The notes: generated by a model from the letters alone, not told the origin. DNA of 64,000 bases from Vibrio gelatinilyticus (GCF_022836845.1 NZ_JAJNNZ010000020.1:1-64000), one strand, 5' to 3'; positions 35,851 to 45,292 are shown, numbered from the stretch's first letter. Made by a program: numbers and translations.

Positions 35851-36936
35851 TTGAATACCAAAATGAAAGTCACTGCCAGTCATTGGGTGTTAGTCGCAGC
35901 GCTACTGTTCGCCGGTTATGCCTGCTACCTTCTAGTTGAGCCATACATAAATTCAATTGTCATGGCATTCATTATCTCACTGCTGATGTTCCCCATTCAT
36001 GAAAGATTGGAAAAGTGGTTACCCAACGCCCAAAATACAGTATCTCTGCTCTCGTGCATCATATTGACGTTTATCATTGTGATGCCGTTACTTCTGGTGT
36101 TTAGCGCGATTGTCCAGCAAGGCTCGGTATTCTCACAAAACCTGTACTCCTGGGTCACCGAAGGTGGTATCCAGACCTTGTTTGCTCACCCTTTGATAAC
36201 GAACGGCTTGGCGTTCGTGAACGACTATTTGCCATTTGATGCGATTGATCCGCAAGATATTGCACAAAAAGCGGCTCAGTTCGCCACGTCGCTTGGCAGT
36301 AACTTAGTGGCGATCAGTGCCAAAATCCTTGGTGATGCAACCAACTTTTTGATCAACTTCTTCTTAATGTTGTTTGTACTTTTCTTCTTGCTTCGCGATC
36401 ACGATAAGCTTATTGCCGCAATGCGCCATATTCTTCCCCTCTCGCGCAGCCAAGAAGACCGACTGTTATTGGAGATTGAAAATGTCTCTAAATCGGCAGT
36501 CATGGGCTCATTTTTAACCGCGATAGCGCAAGGCGTAGCAGGTGGTTTTGGTATGTGGTTAGCCGGATTTCCTGGCTTGTTTTGGGGAACCATGATGGGG
36601 TTCGCTTCCTTTATTCCCGTGGTCGGTACCGCACTAATTTGGATCCCAGCAACCGTCTACTTGCTGATAAGTGGTGATACCCCTTGGGCAATATTTTTAG
36701 CCATATGGAGTGTTGCCGTTGTGGGTTCTATTGACAATGTATTGCGTCCGCTGCTCATGCAAGGTAGCGCTGGAATGAACACTCTGATGATCTTCTTTTC
36801 ATTGTTAGGTGGTATTCACCTATTTGGTTTGATGGGCTTGATCTATGGCCCACTGATTTTTGCGATTACCATGGTGCTGTTTAATATGTATGAAGAAGAA
36901 TTTAAAGACTTTCTTGATAGCCAAGACAACAGCTAA
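35851..36936 (+). CDS. AI-2E family transporter (YdiK-like permease)
   Basis: 361 residues with about eight transmembrane helices in the AI-2E (PF01594) pattern: an N-terminal pair, a long soluble stretch (about 75-150), then a C-terminal membrane block with VDNVLRPLLMQG-type sequence (here SIDNVLRPLLMQGSAGM). It starts at TTG 35851, which has AGGG six bases upstream; the next ATG (35863) is too far from that site. E. coli YdiK is the nearest named relative. The substrate is unknown; despite the family name, AI-2 export has been shown only for TqsA. Confidence 0.83.
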   Translation: MNTKMKVTASHWVLVAALLFAGYACYLLVEPYINSIVMAFIISLLMFPIHERLEKWLPNAQNTVSLLSCIILTFIIVMPLLLVFSAIVQQGSVFSQNLYSWVTEGGIQTLFAHPLITNGLAFVNDYLPFDAIDPQDIAQKAAQFATSLGSNLVAISAKILGDATNFLINFFLMLFVLFFLLRDHDKLIAAMRHILPLSRSQEDRLLLEIENVSKSAVMGSFLTAIAQGVAGGFGMWLAGFPGLFWGTMMGFASFIPVVGTALIWIPATVYLLISGDTPWAIFLAIWSVAVVGSIDNVLRPLLMQGSAGMNTLMIFFSLLGGIHLFGLMGLIYGPLIFAITMVLFNMYEEEFKDFLDSQDNS

Positions 36937-37024
36937 ACGAGTTAGAGATGACTTTTACTTTAGGTAGAGAGCGGTTTGTGAGAAAATCGCTTTTCTATCT
37001 TGTTAACCAGCAAAATTCCATATC

Positions 37025-38047
37025 ATGTCTGCATATATTGCCCCAAGCCAAATCGCTCAACGACAACTTGCCTATTTTGAGGACAAAAATGTTCTCGTCA
37101 TCGGTGAGGCCGAGGATCTTTTTCCTGCGGAGCTTAGCCAACACGCACGCAGTGTGACGATTTTTACCAGCAATTACAGTTATTACCGTAGTATTAACCA
37201 AAGTACAAAGGTGACGGCACTATTTGGAGCTGAACTGCCAAAAGATATCGCTGCAGATATGGTTTTACTCTATTGGCCAAAAGCCAAGCAAGAGGCCGCT
37301 ATGCTGCTTGCCATGGTTTTGTCTCATCTTGGAGAGAACACCGAAATCGTCGTAGTCGGCGAAAATCGCTCTGGGGTTAAAAGTATCGAAAAAATGTTCA
37401 CCCCATACGGCCGCATTCAAAAGTATGACTCGGCTCGCCGATGTTCATTCTATTGGGGGATCTGTACTACCCAGCCTGACGCCTTTGTATTAGCGGATTG
37501 GTTTAAAAGCTACACGGTTGAGTTTGCCGGTCGCACCTTGACGGTAAAAAGTCTACCGGGAGTGTTCAGTCATGGTGAGTTTGATGTCGGCACTCAGTTG
37601 CTACTCAATAATATTCCAACACTCAATGGGCGTGTCTTAGATTTTGGCTGTGGAGCGGGCATTGTGGGTCTGTATCTGGCGCTGACCAATCCTGACATCG
37701 AACTTGAAATGTGCGACATCAATGCATTTGCAATTGAGTCAAGTAAGCAAACCCTAAAAGCAAATAACGTGTTAGGTAAGGTTTTCGCGTCTGATGTTTA
37801 CTCTGATGTTTCGGGTTCATACCAGTACATTGTGTCTAATCCGCCGTTCCATTCCGGGTTAGATACAAGCTATCAAGCGACTGAAACCCTACTTGAAAAA
37901 GCACCAAGCTACTTGTCAAATAAAGGGCAACTTTATATCGTGGCTAACAGTTTCCTCAAGTACCCACCGATCATAAACGCTCAATTTGGTCATTGTAACG
38001 TGGTCAGCAAAAACAAGAAATTCGCTATATACCACGCAACTAAATAG
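37025..38047 (+). CDS. rsmC: 16S rRNA m2G1207 methyltransferase RsmC
   Basis: 340 residues. It methylates N2 of G1207 in the 30S subunit. The N-terminal pseudo-methyltransferase half is followed by the catalytic half with SAM-binding VLDFGCGAGIVGL and the guanine-N2 motif SNPPFHSG. Length agrees with E. coli RsmC (343). Confidence 0.94.
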   Translation: MSAYIAPSQIAQRQLAYFEDKNVLVIGEAEDLFPAELSQHARSVTIFTSNYSYYRSINQSTKVTALFGAELPKDIAADMVLLYWPKAKQEAAMLLAMVLSHLGENTEIVVVGENRSGVKSIEKMFTPYGRIQKYDSARRCSFYWGICTTQPDAFVLADWFKSYTVEFAGRTLTVKSLPGVFSHGEFDVGTQLLLNNIPTLNGRVLDFGCGAGIVGLYLALTNPDIELEMCDINAFAIESSKQTLKANNVLGKVFASDVYSDVSGSYQYIVSNPPFHSGLDTSYQATETLLEKAPSYLSNKGQLYIVANSFLKYPPIINAQFGHCNVVSKNKKFAIYHATK

Positions 38048-38180
38048 CGGAAGTCTAGCGATGGTGAAACGTGGTTCCATCATCGTTCCCCCCCATCGCA
38101 AAAATTGCGCCCACGCACACGCTTTATGAGCAACTTACTTGTCAAAGTAAAAAAAGTTATTACATTAGATCAGTTATAAA

Positions 38181-38208
38181 TCTATTTCTATTTCTATTTC
38201 TAATTCTA
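38181..38208 (+). repeat. Hexanucleotide tandem repeat upstream of chiS
   Basis: Three exact copies of TCTATT, then TCTAAT and TCTA, lie 36 bp before the chiS start codon. The 196-bp rsmC/chiS gap also holds an AT-rich stretch (38140-38180) with a possible -10 (TATAAA near 38175) just before the repeat. Confidence 0.85.
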
Positions 38209-38243
38209 AGGGCCCAGAGCCTAACTTTCTTTAAGACATAACT

Positions 38244-41200
38244 ATGCTCAAGCTGTATCGAAAACAAAAGTTCAAAAGACTGCAAAGCACCCTAATGATG
38301 GCGTTTCTGGTATTGAGTATTACACCGTTAACGATCATTGCCTTGTTCTTTTTACAGGCCCATAGTCAAGACTTACAAGAACAGAGCACTTCACACCTAA
38401 TATCGGTAAGAGACTCTAAAAAACAACAGGTTAAAGACTACTTCCAGGCTCAAGAGTCCGAGGTTATGGGCTTTGTTCGATCGGAACTCGCCTATGCCAG
38501 TGGCGGTCGTTTCTATGGCCTAGTCAACGCATTTCAAAGCTTGGGTGAAAACATCGAGCAAGCAAGATCCCACGCTCAACAGCGTTACATTCAGGGCTCA
38601 GGTGATCAAGTCAAGACTTCAGTTTTACCCGACTCGAGCAGTTACGTAGGTAGCGAACGCTATCGTTTGTTGCACAAGCGATATCACTGGGCTTACATTG
38701 AGCACCTAAAGCGATCCGACTTTGACGATATCTTACTGGTTGATCTCAAAGGTAACGTCACGTATTCAATATACAAACACGACTACTTTGGCAGTAATTT
38801 GCTTTCTGGGCGCTTCAAAGACGAGCTTCTTGGCCAGACTTTCCGACATTTGCAAGAAGAAGTTAAGCAAAAACGTAAGAAAAATGAAGAATATACTCCA
38901 GTTATCATCTCTGATTTTGCCAAAAATGACGACGGACAGTATGCATGGCTTGGCGCTCCTATTATTCAACAAGGTTACCTGCACAGCTACGCCTTATTTC
39001 GCCTTCCAAATAAAGGCATTACTAAATTAATGTCTGATAGCAGTGCTATCGATATGGATGTGTTATTGGTAGGTGAAAATCACATCCCAAAAACTCTGGG
39101 TACAGAGCCGAGCTTGGTCACTCGCAGTTTGTCAGCCATTGATCTTGCTCTAAGCGGCCAGAAAAGTGTTGGTACCTATACTAATGCCGATGGTGAAAAA
39201 TACATCGCAGCCTATGTGCCTATTAACGTTAACAACGCCACATGGGCTTTGGTTGCCGAACTTCCAGAATCGGAAGCCTTCTACCGCGTACGGCAGCTTG
39301 AGAAAATATTTATCGCCACCATGATGATTGCCATTGTATTAGTGGTGATCGCTTCACATTACCTTTCTAACTTCATTACCTCACCATTATTGCGTCTAAC
39401 TTGGGCAGCGGAACGGGCATCGGGGGGAGATCTGGACCCTACAATTACCAACACTCAACGAAAAGATGAGATAGGAAGACTGGCAGTTAGTTTCGAGCGA
39501 ATGCGACACTCGATCAAAGATAAAATTGAATTAATTAAGAGTCAAAATCAGGAACTCGAACAAAGCCTAAAAACGATTCGGCAACAAAATGAAGAACTTC
39601 AACTTGCCAACAAACTCAAAGATGAGTTTTTGGCAACCACTTCCCACGAGTTGAGAACGCCATTGCACGGCATGATTGGTATAGCAGAAGCCATGATGTC
39701 AGGAGCAAATGGTCCTTTACATAGCGACCATCGATATCAGTTGGATATCATAATTAACAGCGGTCAACGATTGGCAAACTTAGTTGACGATCTACTCGAC
39801 TACCATAAAATGCGCTACGGCCGCTTGGACATTGAACCGTGTGCGATAAGTCTAAGCAGTGCCACCCAATTGGTGCTGGAACTCTCACACCATTTACTTG
39901 GCGACAAACAGCTACGCATTATTAACCAAGTCATAGAACCACTGCCTTATGTGTCCGCAGACCCACAGCGCCTAGAGCAAGTACTATATAACTTAGTGGG
40001 CAATGCCATCAAATACACCAGTGAAGGCAAAATCGTTCTGTCAGCCACCGAAATGGATGACCATATTCGTATGCAAGTCGTCGATACCGGTCAAGGAATT
40101 CCCTCAGAACAGCTCGATCATATTTTTGAACCTTTGGTGCAGGCTGGTCACGATTCAAACCACTACCGACAAGGTGCAGGGCTCGGTTTGTCGATCAGTC
40201 GACAGCTAATAGAACTTATGGGTGGTGCACTCTATGTGAGTAGCCAACCAATGGTGGGAACAACCTTTAGCTTTACTCTGCCTTTGGCTACCCAGCAAGA
40301 AATCGACAATATACACAGCCACAACCAGGATGCACATTTCCAAGCACCCGAGATCATCGAACATGCTGAATTAGTTCAAAAAACACTCCCCGCTAACCCG
40401 GATGGCCCACTACTCATGGTTGCCGATGACGAGCCTGTTAACTTAAGGATCCTTGAGAGCTTCTTACGTTTAGAGGGTTATCGTGTCATCACCCTAAAAA
40501 GTGGCCTCGATACCCTCGCGGCTATTGAAAAAGAGAAGCCAGATCTGCTACTGCTAGACATCATGATGCCAGGTATGAGCGGTTATGAAGTCTGTGATAA
40601 TCTGCGTCAGGAATTTGACCACGCAGCACTGCCTATCATTATGCTGACGGCTCTCAATCAAACAGAAGATCGCGTACGCGGCTTCGAGGTGGGCGCGAAT
40701 GATTACCTATCAAAACCCTTTAACAAGCAGGAGCTTGCAGCGCGTATTGCTGCTCATCTCCAAGCCAGCAAAGCTGAACAGCGTCGTACTGAGAACAACG
40801 AACTCAAAGCTGAGCTAACCCGTAGAGCATTGGTTGAAGCGAGCCTGCTTGAAACCCAAGGGCGACTAATAGAGCAGCTTGACAGTGCTCCAGAAGCAGT
40901 TCTTTGTACACGAGAAGGTGGGCGTATTCAGTTTGCCAACCAAGCAGCAGCTCAGTTATTTAAACGCAGTAGCGAGCAGTTGAAACGTTCGCAACTCTCT
41001 GAGTTGATAGCGCCCAAATATATAGATATAAAGCAGCCACATTATTGCGGTGAAGTTCATATTTTCAGTGATCACCAAAAACGTTCCGTCAATGCCGACA
41101 TTCTTAACTTACCTAAGGATACAGGTCTGACTGCTATCTATGTGTTCGAATTGGGACTCTCCCTAAATGCTGCTCGCGTTAAGAATCTCGAAACAGCGAT

Positions 41201-41630
41201 AGACGCATTGTCAAGTTATGCCATTGAAGGGGACAAAGGAAAACTCAAAGAACTCAAAGAGCTTGGTGGTGAATTTACCGACCTTGCAGATAAAGCCTGT
41301 GACGATAACAAAACCAAAGCCGAAATATTAAGAGAGGTGCTGGTAGAAACGATGACAAGTGCTCTCGAATATTGGGAAAAAGTAACTGGACAAAGTAAGT
41401 TTGCTTTCGCCGAACAAAGTGGCCTCTGGCGCGTCTATCTAGACAGAAGTACACTGCAAACCCGAACACTCGACAAATACTTACGAGTTGAAACGCTGCC
41501 TAAAACGCCTCGCTGGCGCACCGTGATTAGCTCCATCGAATATATACTCGAACATTGTCATGATACAGGTCTCGAGCGAGACCACCTTCTTGCGCTTCGA
41601 GACCGACTGCAAAAGCTACTGACAAGCTAA
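38244..41630 (+). CDS. chiS: Chitin-sensing hybrid histidine kinase and DNA-binding regulator ChiS
   Basis: 1128 residues. Domains in order: TM1 about 19-38; periplasmic sensor about 40-350; TM2 about 354-372; HAMP about 375-428; coiled coil; HisKA with His468 (TTSHELRTP); HATPase about 570-682 (NAIKYT, DTGQGIP, GAGLGLS); receiver about 722-838 with Asp772 (LLLDIMMPGMSG); PAS-like about 878-970; C-terminal domain about 1020-1128. In V. cholerae, ChiS is held inactive by the periplasmic chitin-binding protein (CBP) and is a one-component-like activator that binds the chb promoter through this C-terminal domain. Here it lies directly upstream of the same operon, with cbp first. All catalytic residues are intact. 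Confidence 0.95.
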   Translation: MLKLYRKQKFKRLQSTLMMAFLVLSITPLTIIALFFLQAHSQDLQEQSTSHLISVRDSKKQQVKDYFQAQESEVMGFVRSELAYASGGRFYGLVNAFQSLGENIEQARSHAQQRYIQGSGDQVKTSVLPDSSSYVGSERYRLLHKRYHWAYIEHLKRSDFDDILLVDLKGNVTYSIYKHDYFGSNLLSGRFKDELLGQTFRHLQEEVKQKRKKNEEYTPVIISDFAKNDDGQYAWLGAPIIQQGYLHSYALFRLPNKGITKLMSDSSAIDMDVLLVGENHIPKTLGTEPSLVTRSLSAIDLALSGQKSVGTYTNADGEKYIAAYVPINVNNATWALVAELPESEAFYRVRQLEKIFIATMMIAIVLVVIASHYLSNFITSPLLRLTWAAERASGGDLDPTITNTQRKDEIGRLAVSFERMRHSIKDKIELIKSQNQELEQSLKTIRQQNEELQLANKLKDEFLATTSHELRTPLHGMIGIAEAMMSGANGPLHSDHRYQLDIIINSGQRLANLVDDLLDYHKMRYGRLDIEPCAISLSSATQLVLELSHHLLGDKQLRIINQVIEPLPYVSADPQRLEQVLYNLVGNAIKYTSEGKIVLSATEMDDHIRMQVVDTGQGIPSEQLDHIFEPLVQAGHDSNHYRQGAGLGLSISRQLIELMGGALYVSSQPMVGTTFSFTLPLATQQEIDNIHSHNQDAHFQAPEIIEHAELVQKTLPANPDGPLLMVADDEPVNLRILESFLRLEGYRVITLKSGLDTLAAIEKEKPDLLLLDIMMPGMSGYEVCDNLRQEFDHAALPIIMLTALNQTEDRVRGFEVGANDYLSKPFNKQELAARIAAHLQASKAEQRRTENNELKAELTRRALVEASLLETQGRLIEQLDSAPEAVLCTREGGRIQFANQAAAQLFKRSSEQLKRSQLSELIAPKYIDIKQPHYCGEVHIFSDHQKRSVNADILNLPKDTGLTAIYVFELGLSLNAARVKNLETAIDALSSYAIEGDKGKLKELKELGGEFTDLADKACDDNKTKAEILREVLVETMTSALEYWEKVTGQSKFAFAEQSGLWRVYLDRSTLQTRTLDKYLRVETLPKTPRWRTVISSIEYILEHCHDTGLERDHLLALRDRLQKLLTS

Positions 41631-41648
41631 CCTCTCCTGACTCCATAA

Positions 41649-41680
41649 AGCCAGAGCATTGTCTCTGGCTTCATTATTTT
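41649..41680 (+). terminator. chiS terminator
   Basis: AGCCAGAG-CATTGT-CTCTGGCT (41649-41670) followed by TCATTATTTT, an imperfect T tract. Confidence 0.7.
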
Positions 41681-41974
41681 CAAATTGGCTATACAAACAA
41701 TGTCTTTCATTCCGAGCCCTACGCGAGTGTCAGGAGGCTGCACACAAAGTATGGCTAGCATACCGTTTAACAATTAAAGCCACCTACTCCTATCATCTGT
41801 TTCATCAGATTTTCTAGCGTACCCCCCCCCATAAATAATTAAGGCTTGTCGGCCTATCACTGTAATTGGCTCATACGATTTGCATTGATAACACACTAAC
41901 AACACACTTAATTACCCATACAAATAAAGGTAGGATTTTTGGCATATACTGCGGTAATTTGGCACATTAAAATG

Positions 41975-41993
41975 CTTTTCACTTTGCGAAAAG
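41975..41993 (+). repeat. Palindrome upstream of the chitin operon
   Basis: CTTTTC-ACTTTGC-GAAAAG is a 6-7-6 inverted repeat. TTTGCGAA inside it (41983-41990) recurs at 42010-42017. It could be an operator; the protein is unknown. The flanking stretch 41681-41974 shows no gene, only a C9 run at 41822-41830. Confidence 0.45.
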
Positions 41994-42076
41994 GGCAAAG
42001 ACTCTCCAGTTTGCGAAGCGAGTCACAACAAAGTGACAGTATTTTTTTTCTGTTAAAATCAACATTACATACAGTG

Positions 42077-42092
42077 AGTGAGCAAGATCACC
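42077..42092 (+). promoter_or_regulatory. Weak CRP-like site, chitin operon control region
   Basis: AGTGA-GCAAGA-TCACC matches the CRP core at 8 of 10 positions. Confidence 0.4.
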
Positions 42093-42142
42093 AAATATAA
42101 ATATCGCCTAAAAAACACCACTATACAAAGCGTTAATGAGTA

Positions 42143-42154
42143 GTAAGCACTCAC
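42143..42154 (+). promoter_or_regulatory. SlmA-like binding site in the chitin operon control region
   Basis: GTAAGCACTCAC matches the SlmA consensus GTGAGTACTCAC (from memory) at 10 of 12 positions. In V. cholerae, SlmA has been reported to assist ChiS at the chb promoter. The site is in the right region, about 90 bp before the tandem repeats. Confidence 0.5.
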
Positions 42155-42179
42155 ACAATAAGGTTGATAAATCTATAAA

Positions 42180-42195
42180 TGAGAGTGGCGTCACA
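42180..42195 (+). promoter_or_regulatory. CRP-like site, chitin operon control region
   Basis: TGAGA-GTGGCG-TCACA matches the CRP core at 9 of 10 positions, 38 bp upstream of the tandem 16-bp repeats. Confidence 0.55.
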
Positions 42196-42232
42196 GGCCC
42201 GAAGCGGTTAAATAATCAGCAATTATCGATTG

Positions 42233-42278
42233 TTTTGACGTTTTTAACAAAGTAACGAGGGATTTTGACGTTTTTAAC
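42233..42278 (+). repeat. Tandem 16-bp direct repeats, candidate ChiS sites
   Basis: TTTTGACGTTTTTAAC occurs exactly at 42233-42248 and 42263-42278, a 30-bp period close to three helical turns. A possible promoter follows 12 bp later: TTGATA (42290-42295), 17 bp, TTTTCT (42313-42318). Two ChiS sites are reported at V. cholerae Pchb; I cannot recall their sequence, so the identity is inferred from position. Confidence 0.7.
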
Positions 42279-42411
42279 GGGAATCATGATTGATAAATTG
42301 CTAAGGACAGTGTTTTCTTAACCTTGCATACAGCCTACAGGCCACTTTTTAGCGATGACGATTTTATCACTGACTAACAAGGTAGGCTTAAGCAATGTGT
42401 CAGTAAGGATG

Positions 42412-42429
42412 GTGATGAATGTTCATCAC
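42412..42429 (+). repeat. Hairpin in the chitin operon 5' leader
   Basis: GTGATGAA-TG-TTCATCAC is a perfect inverted repeat ending 34 bases before the cbp start codon. CACTGA (about 42369) and TCAGTG (about 42430) around it can also pair. Confidence 0.6.
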
Positions 42430-42463
42430 TCAGTGAAACAAAAGCAAATAGTAAGGAATAGCT

Positions 42464-44146
42464 ATGCTTGCGCATATTAAAAAAACAGCACTTGCGACAG
42501 CGATTATCGCGACAGCAGCAACAGGGTTTAGCTCTGTGGCAACAGCAGCAGAACGCAGCGAACTAACAGTACACCCTAAAGAGTTCACTACGTTTGTTCG
42601 TAACTTTAACCCGTATCTAGGTGCCACTAACTTACATACAACAACTGATTTCTTGTTTGAACCTCTCGTTGTATTTAACGAAATGCATGGTAACAAGCCA
42701 GTTTTCCGTCTAGCAGAAAGCTTCAAAATGTCTGACGACCTACTGAGTGTCACTTTCGACATTCGTAAAGGTGTGAAATGGTCTGACGGTCAAGCTTTTG
42801 ATGCCAACGATGTAGTCTTCTCTTTCGAGCTTGTAAAAGAGAAACCAGAACTCGATCAAAGCGGTATCAACTCTTGGGTTAAGAAAGTTGAAAAACTGAA
42901 TGACCATCAGGTTAAGTTCTACTTAACTGAAGCAAACTCTAACGTGCCTTACGAAATCGTTAAAGTTCCAGTCGTTCCTCAACACGTATGGAAAGACATC
43001 AAAGATCCAGCTTCGTTCACTAACGAAAACCCTGTAGGTTCAGGTCCATTTACTGAAATTGACACATTTACAGCACAGCTATACGTACAATGTCGCAACC
43101 CTAACTACTGGGACGCAGATAACCTAGAAGTTGATTGTTTACGCGTACCACAAATCGCGAACAACGATCAGTTCTTGGGTAAAGTGGTTAACTCTGAAAT
43201 GGACTGGACATCTTCATTCATCCCAGATATTGACCGCACATACGCAGCAGCAAATCCAAACCACCAGTACTGGTATCCACCAGCAGGTACGCAAGCGTTC
43301 ATGCTGAACTTCAAAAACCCAGACGCTGCGAAAAACGAAGCGCTTAACAATGTAGAGTTCCGTCGTGCATTCTCTATGGCACTTGACCGTCAAACAATTA
43401 TCGACATCGCATTCTACGGTGGCGGTACAGTGAATGACTTCGCATCTGGCCTTGGTTATGCGTTTGCCGCTTGGTCTGACGAAGCGACTCACAACAAGTT
43501 TAAAGGTTACAACAGCTACGACGCAGAAGGCGCGAAAGCGGTTCTGGCTAAAGCTGGCTTTAAAGATGTAAACAACGATGGTTTTGTTGACACTCCATCA
43601 GGTAAGTCTTTTGAACTACTCGTTCAGTCACCAAACGGTTGGACTGACTTCAACAACACAGTTCAACTTGCCGTTGAGCAACTTGCAGAAGTAGGCATTA
43701 AGGCAAAAGCTCGTACACCAGACTTCTCTGTGTACAACCAGGCAATGCTTGAAGGTACTTATGATGTGGCTTACACCAACTACTTCCACGGTGCAGATCC
43801 ACACACATACTGGAACAGCGCTTACAACTCAACACTGCAATCTGGTGAAGGTATGCCTCGCTTTGCTATGCACTTCTACAAAAACGAAGAGCTAGACAAG
43901 CTGCTAGGTAGCTTCTACAAAACAGCCGATAAAGCTGAACAAATGAGCATTGCTCATGGCATTCAGAAAATCATCGCTGAAGACCAAGTAACGGTTCCTG
44001 TCATGTCTGGTGCTTACATGTACCAATACAATACAACTCGCTTCACAGGTTGGTGGAACGAGCAGAATCCAAAAGGTCGTCCTAACATCTGGGCTGGTAT
44101 CCCTGAGCGTCTATTACACGTTTTGGACCTACAACCAGCTAAGTAA
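42464..44146 (+). CDS. cbp: Chitooligosaccharide-binding protein (SBP_bac_5), ChiS partner
   Basis: 560 residues. Sec signal (about 1-28, cut after ATAA) then a family 5 periplasmic binding domain resembling oligopeptide-binding proteins: FRLAESFKMSDDLLSVTFDIRKGVKWSDGQAFDANDVVFSFE is the landmark near residue 85-125. In V. cholerae this protein (CBP) binds (GlcNAc)n, feeds the ABC transporter and releases ChiS from inhibition. It starts with an ATG preceded by AAGGA. It is the first gene of a ten-gene operon directly after chiS. Confidence 0.93.
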   Translation: MLAHIKKTALATAIIATAATGFSSVATAAERSELTVHPKEFTTFVRNFNPYLGATNLHTTTDFLFEPLVVFNEMHGNKPVFRLAESFKMSDDLLSVTFDIRKGVKWSDGQAFDANDVVFSFELVKEKPELDQSGINSWVKKVEKLNDHQVKFYLTEANSNVPYEIVKVPVVPQHVWKDIKDPASFTNENPVGSGPFTEIDTFTAQLYVQCRNPNYWDADNLEVDCLRVPQIANNDQFLGKVVNSEMDWTSSFIPDIDRTYAAANPNHQYWYPPAGTQAFMLNFKNPDAAKNEALNNVEFRRAFSMALDRQTIIDIAFYGGGTVNDFASGLGYAFAAWSDEATHNKFKGYNSYDAEGAKAVLAKAGFKDVNNDGFVDTPSGKSFELLVQSPNGWTDFNNTVQLAVEQLAEVGIKAKARTPDFSVYNQAMLEGTYDVAYTNYFHGADPHTYWNSAYNSTLQSGEGMPRFAMHFYKNEELDKLLGSFYKTADKAEQMSIAHGIQKIIAEDQVTVPVMSGAYMYQYNTTRFTGWWNEQNPKGRPNIWAGIPERLLHVLDLQPAK

Positions 44147-44163
44147 TCATCGTTCATGAAATC

Positions 44164-44185
44164 AAGCGGTGCTTCTGCACCGCTT
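44164..44185 (+). terminator. Intercistronic hairpin after cbp
   Basis: AAGCGGTGC-TTCT-GCACCGCTT, a 9-bp perfect stem followed by only TAATC. It is a likely partial terminator or 3' stabiliser letting the binding protein outnumber the permeases. The 158-bp gap holds two further small hairpins (about 44239-44262 and 44268-44287). Confidence 0.65.
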
Positions 44186-44304
44186 TAATCCCCTCCAATC
44201 TAATTGTTATCAGTATGGCGCTCGTCGTCAGGGGATTCTTCGTTCTTTATTTTACGGAACGACTGCACCAGCTAAGGAAAAGCTGGGTAATTAAGGTGTA
44301 AGTT

Positions 44305-45291
44305 ATGGGTTATTTTTTAAGACGTTTGTCATTTTATTTTGTGGCGCTATTGGTTGCTGCCACACTCAACTTCATTATTCCTCGGGCCATGCCCGGAGAT
44401 CCCGTCACGATGATGTTCGCTAACGCATCAGTTCAAGTGACACCAGAACGTATCGCAGCCATGAAACAGCTACTGGGTTTCGTTGACGGTAATATCTTCG
44501 TTCAGTATTTGACCTACATGAAAAATATTTTGAGCTGGGAGCTGGGCACATCCATCCAATTCTACCCCCTTTCTGTCAATAGCCTTTTGGGTAATGCTTT
44601 TGGTTGGTCACTGTTTCTAGCGGGTACTGCTGTCGTGCTTTCTTTCTCGTTAGGTTCAATCCTCGGCATCTTTGCGGCATGGAAACGTGGCAGCAAATAC
44701 GACACATTCATCACGCCGGGAATGCTTATCATCCAGGCCGTTCCACAAGTTGTCATCGCCATGATCGCTCTGTTCGTTTTCGCGATTGGTCTTAAATGGT
44801 TCCCAACAGGTTACGCCTACACCGCTGGTCATACTCCTGACTGGACAAGCTGGGAATTCATTAAAAACGTTGGCTATCACGCGGTACTGCCTTTGTTCTG
44901 TGCATCCGTCGTTCAGATTGGTGGGTTCCTGGTCAATATGCGTAACAACATGATCAACTTGTTGGCTGAAGACTACATCACCATGGCGAAAGGCAAAGGT
45001 TTGACCGAAAACCGTGTTGTTTTCAACTACGCAGCCCGAAATGCATTACTGCCAAGTGTGACGGCGCTTTCTATGTCTCTTGGCGTTGCAATTGGTGGCC
45101 AGCTAATCATCGAAATCATCTTCAACTACCCAGGTCTTGGTAGCGTGATGTTTAACGCTATCCATGCTCGTGACTATCAAGTATTGCAAGGGCAACTGCT
45201 TATCATGACCTTATTTATGCTGTTCTTTAACCTTGTTGCAGACATGCTTTATGTTGTTCTAGACCCTCGTCTACGCAAGGGAGGAAAATAA
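44305..45291 (+). CDS. Chitooligosaccharide ABC transporter permease 1 (OppB/DppB type)
   Basis: 328 residues with six transmembrane helices. N-terminal LRRLSFYFVALLVAATLNFIIPR and PGDPV are typical of DppB-like permeases. The coupling EAA-like loop is EDYITMAKGKGLTENRVVFNYAARNALLP. The BPD_transp_1 domain covers about 95-325. Its stop lies one base before the next ATG, so it is coupled to permease 2. Confidence 0.93.
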   Translation: MGYFLRRLSFYFVALLVAATLNFIIPRAMPGDPVTMMFANASVQVTPERIAAMKQLLGFVDGNIFVQYLTYMKNILSWELGTSIQFYPLSVNSLLGNAFGWSLFLAGTAVVLSFSLGSILGIFAAWKRGSKYDTFITPGMLIIQAVPQVVIAMIALFVFAIGLKWFPTGYAYTAGHTPDWTSWEFIKNVGYHAVLPLFCASVVQIGGFLVNMRNNMINLLAEDYITMAKGKGLTENRVVFNYAARNALLPSVTALSMSLGVAIGGQLIIEIIFNYPGLGSVMFNAIHARDYQVLQGQLLIMTLFMLFFNLVADMLYVVLDPRLRKGGK

Positions 45292-45292
45292 A

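Noticed and set aside
41700..41740. Possible dispersed Vibrio repeat (ATTCCGAGCCC ... AGTGTCAGGAGG)
   Set aside because: Only one copy in this window and no clear terminal symmetry, so it cannot be called a repeat from this sequence alone.
41822..41830. Run of nine C
   Set aside because: A homopolymer in a gene-free region, too far from any start codon or promoter to suggest phase variation. Possibly also a sequencing-length uncertainty.
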